Below, piece after piece: positions 49,370 through 61,639 of a stretch of DNA of 64,000 nucleotides. How positions within the stretch are numbered: the stretch's first letter is position 1; each line of letters starts with the position of its first letter. The DNA lies in assembly GCA_009760855.2 (NCBI GenBank), contig WPIO01000199.1, positions 188,001 to 252,000 of the forward strand, in the 5' to 3' direction. This DNA is from Cristatella mucedo (Eukaryota > Bryozoa > Phylactolaemata > Cristatellidae). Under the pieces are notes generated by a model that saw nothing but the letters and a program-made list of their open reading frames with translations, did not search any database and had not been told where the DNA came from. Position numbers and translations under genes: made by a program.

Positions 49370-52300
49370 TAATAATATTAATGAACTTGATAAAGTGCCC
49401 TCAGAGAACTCAATCTCTCTCTAGGTACTTTACATTTGCAGCTAAGGGAAATGCACTTGAATGGTAAGTAATATCGCGCATGATAAACAAACAACATGAA
49501 TAACATTGTTAGGGCTGACATGCACAGGGTCAGAACGAAAATATGGTCAGTGGCAGCATGCACAGTGTCAGCATGCATAAGCACATGAATGACGTATCAC
49601 AGGGACCCACAAAATGTTGTCTGCAAATAGGTGTGTTTTTTAGTTCTTTTTGAATGTGGTCAAGTCAGGTGATGTTCTGACGCAGGTCGGGAGTGAGTTC
49701 CAGGATTTGGGAGCATACGAACTAAATGCACGGTCTCCAAAGGTTTTGAGCTTTGCACAAGGTATTTATAGACTGCTGGATTCCTAAAAGCAGGTGGTAC
49801 GATTCTCAGCCTGGTGGGGGAGTAAATCTGAGCGATAGGCTGGGGCCAAAAAATGAAAAGACCTCAAAGTGAGTGACAAAACCTTGAAGTCAATCCGTTG
49901 CTTGGCTGGTAGCCAGTCCAGGTCTGCGAAAAATAGTGTGATGCGGCAACCGCGACTCTGACGACAGACAAGCATAGCTGTGGAGTTTTGCACCAGCTGC
50001 AATCGCCTGATCGCACATGCCGGAAGGCATGTGCGATCACGCGATTGGTAGGCCAGTAAGCAGTGATTCGCAGATGTCGAGACGGGATGTCACGAATGCA
50101 TGGACTAACTTAGATGTGGTATCCTTATCGAAACAAGCCCGAATTTTAGCAATATGATGTAGCTGAAAATAGGCAGATTTGAGTGCAGAGCTGATGTGGT
50201 CATCGAACGAGAGGTCATTTTGGAACATGGCACCTAGATTTCGAGATAATTCAATTGGAGATATGCTGGCAGTGCCAAATTTGAGCGTCAGCCTTTCCAA
50301 TTTCTCAATCAGACTGGGTTTTTCCATAACTATTAGGTTAGTTCTATCATCGCTTGGTTTAAAAAAATTTGATGTCATCTATGTGAAGATGTCATTAATA
50401 CATGCAGCTAGTGAGTTGAGAGAATTCAAATTGCTCGAAGGTTGGGAGGGATTAAAGCAGAGGTACAACTGAGTCTCATCCGCATAGAATTGAAAAGTTA
50501 GATTGTGCTTGGCAATCGCATTAGCAAGAGGAAAAGCATAAACCATGAAAATAAGCTGACCTAACAGGGAGCCTTGAGGTACCCCATATATCCAGAGGTA
50601 CCTCGGATGGTCTTTGTCCATTCACGTCAATACTCTGGAGTCTCCCACTGAGATAGAACCTGAACCATTGAAGAGCAGTGCCAATGATACCTAGGCGATA
50701 TGAGAGGTGCTCTAGAAGAACTTTGTGATCGATAGAATCAAAAGTTGCCGAATGTTCGAGCGAAACAAGCAGTGACACTCTACCCATGTCCGCATTCCTA
50801 AGTAGGTCGTTGTATGCCCTAAGCAAGGCTGACTCTGTAAAGTGATTAGCTCTAAAGCCAGACTGGAACCTACTAACAAGGTGTGAGGTTTCGATATATG
50901 AGTTCAGCTGGTCTGCTTCGACCTGTGACAGTCTTTGATGGGAACGGTAGAAGGGAGACTGGGCGGTAGTTACTCAAGTTCTCTTGGTCTAGTGTTCCTT
51001 TCTTGAGAAGTGGCCTGACAGTCGCTTTTTTGAAAGGTGCTGGGACATGACCTGAGGCTAATGACATATTAATGATGTTAGTTATGCATGGCAGCAGCAC
51101 ATCAATGCAACATAGGAACATGACATGGGGATAAGGTCCAGAGGACTTGTGGTCTTCTTTGATTGGGATAAGAACTTCAGGACTAGATCACTAGCGACTT
51201 GTTTGAATGTAGACTTTGAGGGGCAGCCCGGAATTGGAGAACAGCATTCTAGTGGGGATGTTGTCATCGCAGGGAAGTTTCCCTGATCTTGTCTATCTTC
51301 TGCACAAAGAATTGAGACGAGCGATCGGCTAGATCGTCACAACGATCATCAGGTAAGGTGCTAATCTGGAAGCGGTTGAGGAGATCGTTGATCGTCGACA
51401 TCAGCATTTTTGGATTGTACACCTGTGATTTAACAGTGTTTTAATTGAACCTAGACTTGGCCTTTGCTAGAGTCGATAGGTAAAGCCTACAGTAGTCTTC
51501 ATATGCCTGTCGATGAACAGTCAGTCCTGATCTTTTGTATGCTTTTTGAAGCTTGAGCTTAGTAGACCTGGCTAGTTTAGTGTCTGTGGTAAACCATAGG
51601 CCGTCTGGGCAAGGGCACACAGTGAGCTTTGTCGGAGGTGCAAACTCGTCGAGCCTGTCAGCTAGTGTCGTGTTGTTGCTATCTACCAATGACGACAGAT
51701 GAGAGTGAAGACTGAGCAGTAGAGCTGAAGCTGATGAGTCTTGAGGTTTCGCTGTTCACAGGTTATTTTAGAGTAGGAGGTGGGCACACACTGTAGATTG
51801 AATAAGATCTGCATGTGGTCATATTAGCAGGATTTGGGAATAATTGGTGATGACAAAGTGCAGTTGTATGAGTAAATCTGGTCGAGTGTGTGGCCCTTGA
51901 TGTGAGTAGGGCCATGCACATGAGCCACAAGTGACAATGAGTGACAATGCACAAAATTTGGTGCTGAAAGCTTTAGATAAGTTATCAAAGTGAACGTCGA
52001 AATCACCCCTAACGGGGAAGGATTGATTTCTTGCACACAGAATCAAAATGAGATCGGAGAAATCTGAGATAAAGGATTTGGTACCTGGTGGGCGATAGAC
52101 TACTGCCACTATCGGTAGCTTGTTTTTGGATGAGACCAAGACAATTGATTCAAAGACTGCTTTGAGGTTACTGGAAACAGCTCGAAGTTGAATTTTGAGT
52201 TCACGATAATAGCACCTCCACTTCTAGTTTTGATCGATCTAGGGGTATTAAAGAATGAGAAACCAGATAGAGTTGCTTCCTTTTTGGTCCGGCAGTTTAT

Positions 52301-52850
52301 CAATTTCAGCCAAGTTTCAGTTAGGGCAAGCATGTAGATAGCATTTTCAGAAATAAGCTATCTTATTCCCAGAGGTCTATTGCACATTAGGTGATGATTC
52401 CGAAGGCAAGCTTTAAGTCTGGCTGATGGAATTACAACAGGCCTGATGACCACTAAGTTACAGAGATTCAGAGTGACGCATGTGGGGCAGCGTGCTGAGC
52501 GGTGCAAGACAATGACAGGAATACCAAACGAGCAGGTACTCAGCTCACAGTTCTGGCCCAAGGAGCTGTGGCTGACCTGGCGGTTCCGGCCACTGCGGCT
52601 GCTACAGGGTGCTTTTCTATTGTTAATGAATAGTTCATGAATCTTAGCAGCCACATTAATATCTTGGAAAGCATTTGATCTACGATGAGGAAGCGATAAC
52701 AGCTGATGACGATCATAACTAACATGCCGGTTACTAGCCGCCGGCATAGCTAAGGCAGCCGCCGGCTTGGGAGACCCAGCAACCCCAATCATTAACTTAG
52801 TCAGAATATGATCAGCCAAGGTGATCGGTGTCCTCAAGCTTTCAAGTAGG
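49370..52850 (-). mobile_element. LINE family B copy B5, near full length, inactivated
   Basis: About 3.5 kb. On the minus strand from the right: an N-terminal frame from about 52837, LALTETWLK at about 52325, VVYRPPGTKSF at about 52100, and GDFDVHFDN near 52000. This is an AP-type endonuclease, with the usual N of GDFN changed to D. Next comes the linker (RLDEFAPPTKLTV near 51640), RT with VRPLLKKGTLD and NYRPVSLLPF near 51000, ATFDSIDHKVLLE near 50740, and a catalytic box changed to YADE near 50490. The RT C-terminus lies at 50378-49784, and the 3' UTR and AAT-rich tail at about 49375. At least five frameshifts plus the altered box make it dead. It is the best template for the family's structure here. 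Confidence 0.9.
50000..50047 (-). repeat. Short inverted duplication inside LINE B5
   Basis: CAATCGCCTGATCGCACATG and CC (50000-50021) is followed after GGAA by its reverse complement (50026-50047) with one mismatch. Other family B copies (17380-17410, 4180-4205) have only the first arm. The second arm is therefore a 26-28 base inverted insertion, which also breaks the frame. Confidence 0.85.
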
Positions 52851-53364
52851 CGATTGCACTATTATCAGTAGCTTCGATTATTTAAGATTGATTGACTAGG
52901 AAGTGACGTAAATATTCACACTCCTGCCTCGGACTGCACCACTGTTATGGTAGATAGCAGTTTCAACGAAAGGTATCTTCCGAAATAAAAAAAAAAACTT
53001 CTCGTGATGATCCACTCTTGCCGGTGACTTCAGTGGGCTGAAAGCAACCACACTTTAGAGACTCTTAAATATACCAAGAAAGAGGGAGATCATTCAGTTA
53101 TTGAACAGGAAATTGGAATCAGATATGTTTTGAAGAATCAGTCACACTGGCTGACTTGAGTGGCATTCTTTCAGCTAAGTATTGAAAGTAGAAGTGTAGG
53201 CTGGTGTTACATGAAGCATTGTAGCGACATCTGAACGACAGGCTTTTATGGGTTTTGCTAAGGGGTAATTCGCTTCCTCATCATGACACCGGTTGTGGAT
53301 TTGATTCATCCAGGAGTTGATTTTCTACAGAATGCTATTACTTTTGCTGATTTAATAATCATAA

Positions 53365-54065
53365 TAATAATACGTTTGATACAGCGGCCTCATATAACTC
53401 AATCGTTTTCTAAGCTGGTTAAATCTGCTGAAAATCAAGAGTGATCAAATGGCTATTGGTGGCCTGCTCAATAACAAGAAGCATAACATGGTTATCAGTG
53501 ACATCAGCAAGATCAGCATGCAAATGTGATTAGTAGCAACATGCAAAGTGTCAGAACGGTTAGCTCGTATAATACGAGTCGCATTGACCCACTAAATGAG
53601 GTGATACATAGGTGCATTGTCATTTTTTTCCTAATGCAGTCAAGTGAAAAGATATCGTGAATCAAGTCGAAAGTGAGTTTCACGCTTTGAGAGCATATGA
53701 GCTAAAGTTATGGTCTCGAATGGATTTGAGGCTCGTACGAGGTGTAGGTAAACGATTATATTCTGAAAACGAATGGTACGACGTTTAGCCTGGCGAGGGA
53801 GCAGATTTTGTAGGTAGATGGGAGTGAAAGATTAAATTAGTGAAAGGTATTTGAAGTCGATGCGTTGCTTGACTGGAGCCAGTGCATGTCGGCAAGAAGT
53901 GTTGTGATTTAGCAAGTTAGCGGCTCTCGATGGACAAGCTTAGCTGCAAATTTATTTACTAGCTATAAGAACCTGAGTGCACAGACCGGTAGAATGGCAG
54001 GCAGTGAATTACAGAAGTCTAGGCAGGATGTCATGAGTTCATGGACCAACTTGGATGTGGTAGCC
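53365..54065 (-). mobile_element. LINE family B copy B6, old 3' part
   Basis: The AAT-rich tail at 53355-53372 is followed by 3' UTR and RT C-terminal sequence in family B order: GCATATGAGCTAAAGTTATG, TCGATGCGTTGCTTGACTGG, then GAATTACAGAAGTCTAGGCA. It is strongly diverged, with no open frame. Confidence 0.75.
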
Positions 54066-54659
54066 GATTTTATCGAGTCGCTTGTCGGTCGCTGGCAGTA
54101 GTGGCAACTGGAGCGACATGTTCGCAGTCTAGCCTTCAGCAGGCGCCTAGCCTAAGCTATGGTTTACTCGGCTATGTGAGTGTCCGGCAGATGCTGCAGC
54201 TAGGGCTTCGACAGGGGAGTGACTGATCACACCCAGTTGAGTCACGAGAACCGGTGGTGGTTGATACGAAGGGAACTGACTGAGTGAGATATCAACTTCT
54301 ATCTAGAAGGCTTTTATTATGATGAATACTCCTTTTAGAAAAGAAGGCCAAAGGTAAATATTGCTGCTTGACAGGCCATGGCATCAGCCGGTGCAGGCAC
54401 GAGTGGATAACATTAAATTTAAAAGAAAAACTAGTAGGGACGTGCACTGTTGTGATTACCCATTGCTAGGTACGTGGTCAATCAACTTAGACACATGGAC
54501 AGATTATGTGGACTGGGAAGTACTCACGGAATTCCCTGGAAAGTGTTTAGCTTTAACCACTGAGCAGCAAAGTTACCTCAGCTGGCCATTACTTAAATAG
54601 AGCTGAACAGCTTCCATACTCGTACTATCATTTGCACTAAAAACCAATCGAAAGGAAAC
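54066..54659. other. Short repeat D2 then unassigned sequence
   Basis: 54070-54230 resembles the insert at 42016-42262 over its first 45 or so bases. The rest shows nothing recognisable. Confidence 0.35.
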
Positions 54660-55575
54660 GTGCAAAATTTCTGCATTTTGTTAATTCGTGCTTTCAGCTT
54701 TCTCCTTACCCAGTTTGTGTGCTTGTAAGTGTTTTTTAGCCGTTTAAGTGTTGCCGTTGTGTTGGTTTAGTGTATGGTGCCTTCATTTAGTTTAAGAAAT
54801 TTTTCGCCTAGCTCGGGAACGACGTGAAGTGTGTTCTAAGGCACCATATGGGAAATCGCATTGCCGTTTACGAGCAGCTCCTGGATATAAACCCACTCTA
54901 GGAGAGGAAAAAGCTCGTGACCCCGAACCCCCTGCAGAGAAAATCCATATCGCAAAACAATGAAAAGCCTCTTGCGAAGTGATGTAGCCATTGTGCTGCA
55001 GTGTCCAAATCAGCAAACAACTAGACATAAAGCACATCTCTTGCCGTCGCTATGGTCCCAGCCGACATGCAACTGTTACAAGGCCAGCCATGAAAATCGC
55101 GTCACTCCTAACGATTTGTAGGCGAGGCACCAATGCAGGCAATGGCACCCTCAGTAGTGAAGATGGTCGTAATGTTTGTCTTCCAAAGGCAGGACTAGTT
55201 AAATGCGTCAGTGGTATGCGACTTTGCATGCGTTTACCAACTAATACTGTTTATGCTGAGCCTGCCCCGATCAGACTGCAAAACTTATTGCTAGTCAGCC
55301 AAGGTCAGGTAGGTGCACTCTCCCGGTGAGTGCAGCCCCTGCCCTCTGAAGATGATTGTGGATGCTGTGGGCTGCTCACCGCTCGGGTCAGGATGATTAG
55401 ATAAGCAAATGTTTACACTGGACAACTGTGGGGATAATGCCATGCAGGTGAAACGTCAGCTGGGCCGTCCTGTAAAGCCCATACCATACTGGCGTAGCAG
55501 GCACGTAAAGCTTGCCACCCACTCGGCCTATGCGATGCTGCATGCTGAAAACTAAAAAGTCCCGCAGCTGCCTGA
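54660..55575 (+). repeat. Repeat E, copy E1
   Basis: Aligns colinearly with 61640-62560. The T/G-rich block at 54690-54775 matches 61655-61745, CACCATATGGGAAATCGCA matches TAGTCTATAGGAAATCACG, GCTAGTCAGCCAAGGTC matches GCCAGTCAGCCAAGTTC, and GCTGAAAACTAAAAAGT matches GCTGAAAACATAAAAGT. Open frames differ between copies. It is of unknown type, and no terminal repeats were seen. Confidence 0.55.
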
Positions 55576-56740
55576 CTTGAGCCATGTCAGTTTTTCAAAC
55601 AAGCGCTGTATTAAAACGAGCGCTCGTTGGTAAAAAAGCATTGTAATGAGCATTTTAAGTTTGTAAACAAGCTTTGTTTTACCATTTTTCCTAATGGCTG
55701 CTAACGAATGGTAGCAAGTCAATTTATACCAAATACTTTTAGCTATTTACTTTCAATCCTGATCCCACAAGTAAAGAAGCTGACAGATACAGACTATCAC
55801 GCCAGCACAAGAATCGTCATATTGTCTTGTAGAAACGTTCGAAGAGCTGAATGGTGAGCGGCAGGAGATAAAGTAAGCAGACGTGAGGTGTGCAGCACGG
55901 TAAGCAGTAACTGTAAGCAGTACGGTAAACCGCATTCAGTTGGCCTTCAAAGACAGTCAGAGTCTTCTGAACATACACCCATTAGCAGGTCTGTATATCC
56001 AAGCTACTGTCTGCGTGCCAGCTATGGCTACACAATTCTACATTAAGGTATGGAAAAGCATGACAAAAGTAAAGGATTGCCGCCGAAGTCTTTGAAAGGG
56101 TAGTGCAGTGTCCTCGTGCACTTGCTGGAAGAATGAAGCAGCAACTCAGACAGAAATATTCCATTTCCTCTAGTCGAAAATCGTCTCCTTGCATTTAACG
56201 GGCGGAAGCTCCTAAGCTTCGCGGGAATCGCAAACAAAATCAGTGTCCCGTGTCACTACGTAACTGCGGCGTCTGGCTACGTCGCTTCCCAGCAGCTCAC
56301 CAGAGAGGAACTATACTTGCGAAACGTTGCTACTTACTCCCGACTGAACTCACTTCCAAAGGAAGTCTTGATTTTCCCGACTTCACTTATTAAAAAATGA
56401 GTTGACGCACCCGGTGTCTGGCATAATTTGGAGGGTCGTTGCGTTTTCCATTTGCGTTGTCATGAATGCTGAAACTGTGCATGCCGGTACTGTACGTACA
56501 TGTTGACACCGTCATGGCACCTGAACCACATTTTGCTTGTTCGCGTTGTGCATGCTACCGATAGCCATGTGATAATGATGTCTTTACTGCAGACGCAAGG
56601 CAAGGTGTTTAGAAAACGATTAATTAATGTGAGGGGGCCATAACAATTTATTATAATTATCTCCCACTAAATGTGGTGGCGATGCTTGGGAGATCTTTTT
56701 CGCTATTTATTTCAGTCGATTGCGGGGGATTGAGACATTG
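55576..56740. other. No recognisable feature
   Basis: Only short unrelated frames, and no splice-bounded open segment that stands out. Confidence 0.35.
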
Positions 56741-56749
56741 GCCGGGGTA

Positions 56750-57180
56750 AAAAGTTAAAATGTAGCCTTACACCAGAGTATAGTCGGAATCAAAACGGCC
56801 TAGTGTAGGGGCTCGCAGGGGGCGCTCGATGGCGGCACGACGAAGAGCAAAGCCCCCACTAGCGAGTCCTGGCGTTGTCGACGACGGCTGTATTATATGA
56901 TACACCAGCCTTCGTGCGTGCTGCTCCAGAGCACGTGGTGTTGAGAGAAAGAAGAGAGTGGATGGATAGCGAGCGTGCAGGCCGACGCACAGGCAGAAAG
57001 TGAATATAGCGGCAAGGAACGCGTCACGTGCCGGCAAGGAGAGCGACCATTGGGCGAACGGAACGTCGGCTGGAGGAGGGAACCACGTGATGGCGATGAC
57101 ACGCCCACACTAGGTCATTCAATACCCCCGAGGTACACTACAGCCTATGCAACTTCATTACCTTCAAAGGTAAGACGTAC
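56750..57180 (+). promoter_or_regulatory. CpG-rich segment with three CACGTG sites, possible promoter/first exon
   Basis: Clearly richer in G, C and CpG than its surroundings. The E-box palindrome CACGTG occurs at 56932-56937, 57025-57030 and 57084-57089. A TATTATATGATA stretch lies at about 56890. A very good splice donor, TTCAAAG|GTAAGACG, lies at 57169/57170. One plus frame is open from 56975 to that donor but has no ATG, so a 5' untranslated first exon is as likely as a coding one. CACGTG is the binding core of bHLH-zip factors (MYC/MITF/USF type). Function is inferred only. Confidence 0.4.
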
Positions 57181-57535
57181 CCACTCATTGATATAGATTG
57201 GAACAATACACACTCGAATATTTGTGTGACGATTAATAATTCTGCACTGGCAACGACTCTGGAGCCACATTCTCTGATATCCCAGTTTTTATCTTGAGGC
57301 ACCGGTTACTCAGATCTCACACATACCTCATCTTTTCTACAAACTGTTTCTTAAATTGGAATTTTGACTGCCGTAAGTTCACAAAAACGCATCTGGCTGT
57401 GTTCGCTGTACAAAACTCTCCAGCATAGCAATGAGCATAGCAATTGTGACTCGGCAGCTCTACAGACAGAAAAAACAAATGCATACTGGGTAACTTTGAG
57501 CAGACCTCGATTTAATGAGGAAATTGGAAAATCTA
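57181..57535. other. No recognisable feature
   Basis: If the donor at 57170 is used, this is the start of an intron. Nothing else is seen. Confidence 0.35.
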
Positions 57536-57539
57536 CTAT

Positions 57540-59155
57540 TTTTTGTATTGTATGGGACTTACTATCCGCGTCACTTTCTGCTGTGGCTCATGTGCATGGC
57601 TCATGCTTATCAAGGGTCACACACTCAACCAAAGTCTCACCTGTAATTGCTCATTATTCCTATTGTTCCAACATCTGCTTTTCTGATAACATGCATATCT
57701 TGTTCGGTCTACAGTGTGTGGCCTCTTCTGCATCCAAAGTAACCAGTAAATCGTGCTACTTGAACAGCTTGACCTTGCAGCTGTCCATTCGAGACCGTCT
57801 TAATCGACACTGTTTCTCAATCCCCTTCAGACCTTTGTACTAGTAGAAGTTTTGCTGGACGAGTTTGTCACTCAGACTTAGCCTAGTGTGCGTGCACACT
57901 CAGGGGGCCTATCATTTACCGATGACATAGAACCAGCTTTGTCGGCTCAGTGAGAGCTTGGAAAAGCACATGCAAGATCAAGACTTACTGTCCGCAGACA
58001 GGGATATTACGACTACTGCTGATTGTACCAATCAATCCAAGCAAAGGTAAACTCTAGCACTAAACCAAATATTGTAGAACCACAGATGCACAATGCGAAA
58101 ATGCTTTCTCTACGATCCACCATTTCCCTAACTGCTACATGTTAGCTATCCCATGTTAGCTGCTTACCTAGTGATCCATGCCATAACCTAGATAATCGAT
58201 TCTCTGGGTTCTTTATCAACAGTACATACAGATCAGTGAGTTTATCTCTAGGATGGAAGCATGGGCTACTGAATCCTGTCTAAAGGTTTCGTCCTGCATC
58301 GCGATATCTACAGCCAATGAGGTCACGAGCAGCCAAATACTGAATTTCATGTCCGAATAAAATGAGGGCAACGAGTCCACTAGGCCATAATCCCACTTTC
58401 CTGCTTCTTCGATAGATATATCTGCTGCTGCCATGCTTACTAATTATTTATCACTGGCCTCCAGTCATGACCCAGCACCTTTTGTAAACGCTCTATTCGT
58501 GCCATTTCTAAAGAAAGCAACACAAGACCAAGAGAACTTGGTTATCACCCAGCCAGTCTCCTGTCGTCGATTCACATAAATGACACTGAGACATGTATTA
58601 CGAGACTAGCGGAACTCATACAGTAAATCAAGGCAACTAGATAGCAAGTTCTAGTCAGGTTTTAGAGCGAATCACTTCACAGATTCTAGCAGCATCTCTT
58701 CGAGGTGTATAATGACTTAGGTATGCAGACTTAAGCTTGGTATCGCTGGTTCTGCTCAATCTTTCCGAAGCTGTTGACACTATCGATCACCAGTCATTCT
58801 CGAGGGCCTCTCCACTCGCCTTCACATCACTGGTTCTGAAATTCAATAATTAAGGTCTCATCTCAGTGAGAGATTCAATAGTATTGATTTGAACGAAAAA
58901 CTAGCATAAGAGGAACCACAAGAAAGATCGGGTATAGCAGAGTCTGTGCTTAGTCCAGTTATTTTCGCAGTTTATGTTCTCACTCCTTCAGGTGTGAGTT
59001 CCATGATTAACCTAGGCTTTGATTTCTGCACAGATGAAAATCAGTTTTTCCCTCGCTATGATCCCTCAAAACCCCCGAAAAGTCAAAGTACCTCACCTCT
59101 ATTGCTGCATTTAATGCACACACGGCACATAAATGGCAGCGGATTTTCTTTAACA
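57540..59155 (+). mobile_element. LINE family B copy B7, heavily decayed
   Basis: 57590-57680 aligns with the endonuclease end of B5 (TGTGGCTCATGTGCATGGC, CAAGGGTCACACACTC). 58130-58480 follows the start of the RT region as in B3 at 19850-20170. 58740-58800 matches GCTCAATCTTTCCGAAGCTG of the DLSAAF region. 59020-59075 keeps TTCTGCACAGATGAAAATCA, where the catalytic box was. The 3' part after about 59155 is missing. Confidence 0.75.
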
Positions 59156-59168
59156 CAAAAAATCGTCT

Positions 59169-59262
59169 TGCACACACAATGCACACACACACACACACAT
59201 ACAGGTATATATATATTATCAGCTTGAGCCTAGCATATATATATATATATATATATATATAT
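59169..59262 (+). repeat. (CA)n and (TA)n microsatellites
   Basis: A CA run at 59178-59199, TA runs at 59205-59217 and 59234-59262, with unique sequence between them. The tract sits directly at the broken end of LINE B7. Confidence 0.95.
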
Positions 59263-59667
59263 CGCGTCCCAAAAAGCAAGCCTTAGAAGCTGAACAAGAA
59301 GCCAAAGCGATTGAGCTATTGAAGATTTCACGAAGCATTGCATGATCTAACACTCACTGTGTTTATTTCTCCCAGATTGTCTTCGTAAATTAACTGAGAG
59401 GTCTGTAGAAGAAACGTTCTCTCGGAGAGGAGGTAGAGAAAGAAGGACGCTCACACATATTTCGCCGTTCTCTGAAGTCTTTCCTTTGTCGCATCAGCAA
59501 CAGCTGATGGCTGGAGAGACGCCTGTAGATTAGGGTCAGCTGTGTACTGCGAAAGTTTAAAGATAGTAAAGTTCTCGCCAGCAGCAAGGTGCCGTAAAAC
59601 CATTCCGACAGAACATTCCAACGGAGGATAAATTTGTCAAACAAAAGCATAACCGCCTCAGACTAAA

Positions 59668-59835
59668 TGTAATTATAATTATGTAATTATAATATATTGA
59701 GACGTAATATAATAATATAATGATATAGTCTATAATATAAATATATAATATGTTATCATATAATACAATGTAAATATATTTATATTAATATTTTTATTAT
59801 TGTTATAATTATGTAACTACAATTATTACAATAAT
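59668..59835. repeat. AT-rich low-complexity stretch
   Basis: About 170 bases made almost entirely of A and T with TAATTATAAT-like motifs. Confidence 0.9.
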
Positions 59836-61195
59836 GTACTGACTAAATGTTTTCCGTGCTGTACAAATATGTTGGCCGGTTGCCTAACATTCTAAGCTTA
59901 GCAGTCACTGGGTAGGTCAAAATGATCAGTTATCCAGAATTAGTGGACTACCAGGCCCAAACTACTAAAGCGACAAGTATTTTTTTCTTTGTGTTGACTA
60001 GTGTAGCCTAATTTATATGTTAGACCAGCAGTGTTCACTAGCAATTGCGGAACAGCAATTTCTCCCGGCGATGATTAAGAAACAAACGAGAGCCATCGGA
60101 GTGGAATATAAGTCACTGGTTCAGTTGCTGGTAACAACGATAACAAACAGCCGTGGAAGTAGTCAAGCTCATGCTGACAACACTCAACAGTCGTGTCATA
60201 TGTGAGACATTAAATCACAGGAACAAACAGATAAAGTAGCCCGGGAGTTTCTCATTTTCGAAGTTTATCAAGCCTAACTTATGACGCATTCAAAAAGAAA
60301 AGCCAGCTAGACAGAAGAATATGAGCATAGTGCAACCAAGGTCGTAGTGTGGACTCCACGCTGCCCGACAGTAGGTCTGCCACTGCAGCCATGCGGGGGA
60401 GGGGCTTCTAAGTAGATGAGCAAACTCTTGAGCAACATGGTGGCATACTAAACCAGAACGTTTGTAAACTGCATCCCTACTTTACTATGGAACCAGTTTA
60501 GTTCCTTAATAAAGTAGGGTTGTATTATAGGATTGGCTAGGGTAACAAAAAACCCACGTTACTATACACAGCTAATTATAAAAGTAACTGAGTCCCAAAC
60601 ACAGTTCCTGATAACGAAACAAGCCCATTTGACATGTTTGAGCACCATCGTTTCGAAAAAGTAAAGCTATTGAATAGACCATCTAGGATAAATTTCAAAA
60701 ATAGTGCGGAGTCGCAAAAATGCTTGCCACTTTAATAATCAATTAATAGAGCCCTGACGGTGCTAAAAATGTACAATTACCAGCAGTGATCGAATGAGGG
60801 TAAGCTAACACCTCCGTAAAGAGTGAAAAAATTCACATACCCACCATTAATGAAGACAACCTCAAACGACTGAAAATATTAATTATACTAGCTCTTTGAA
60901 CAGCGTCCTAGGAGAAACAAATTGTTGTTTACGAATTATTACTCAATGCAAGAGATTTAATCACCAATAATTACAAAATGCAAGATGTTTGGCTTTGGCA
61001 AGCTTGCTGAAGTAGTTAAAACTCTGCAGTGCATTAAAGTGCATGCAAGTGACTCACAATCAAAGATCTGATCGTACCACTGTAAGGGATAGTTTATCTA
61101 CCGTTCACAAGCAGGGAAAAAAAATTACAAAAATTCAAGACCACTACAATCATTGACCTCTGATCTCACACAGAAGCTTGTCACAGACATGCTTT
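59836..61195. other. No gene seen apart from a hairpin
   Basis: Unassigned. It contains the strong hairpin at 60475-60519. The open frame at 60017-60205 has no recognisable features. Confidence 0.35.
60475..60519. other. Strong short hairpin
   Basis: CCCTACTTTACTATGGAAC (60475-60493) pairs with GTTCCTTAATAAAGTAGGG (60501-60519) at 17 of 19 positions across a 7-base loop. It is too short for a typical animal pre-miRNA (about 60-70 bases). It could be the core of a fold-back element or chance. Confidence 0.7.
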
Positions 61196-61200
61196 CCTTG

Positions 61201-61372
61201 GTGAGCCGTGTCGGCTCACTAGGTAAGGTGGTTGCGTTTCGTGACCTCGGGACCGAGGTCGTAGGTTCGAATTGTGTGTTAGGCAAACCTTTATCGCCCC
61301 TGCATGCGACAGTGATAGCCTAAAGGCTCTTCTGTCTCTATAAAAAGGGGCTGTTAAATCAGCTAGCATTTA
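61201..61372 (+). mobile_element. tRNA-derived SINE, copy S4
   Basis: The head is GTGAGCCGTGTCGGCTCACT then AGGTAAGGTGGTTGC (box A region), followed by ACCTCGGGACCGAGGT, a long variable-arm-like stem, and box B as GGTTCGAATTG. The body is GACAGTGATAGCCTAAAGG, CTCTTCTGTCTCTATAAAAA and the end GTTAAATCAGCTAGC. Confidence 0.8.
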
Positions 61373-61639
61373 TTTATTTTTAACCTAATTCAGAACGAGC
61401 ACAGTATAGGCGCATCATTCAAGTGATCAGCCTATTCGGACACAGTTCAGGTGGTATAGAACAGCAGCTACTCGAAAGGATTCATCGGACAAATGTTCAG
61501 GTTTAACCACGGCCAAGCAAAGTAACCAGAAATTCTCAACACTTAAATAAAGCGGAGAGGTAATCTTTTGCACTCACGCACCGGAAAATGAATACAGAAA
61601 TGCAATAATTGTTGGCTCTTGTGATTTAGCCCAGGAAAA

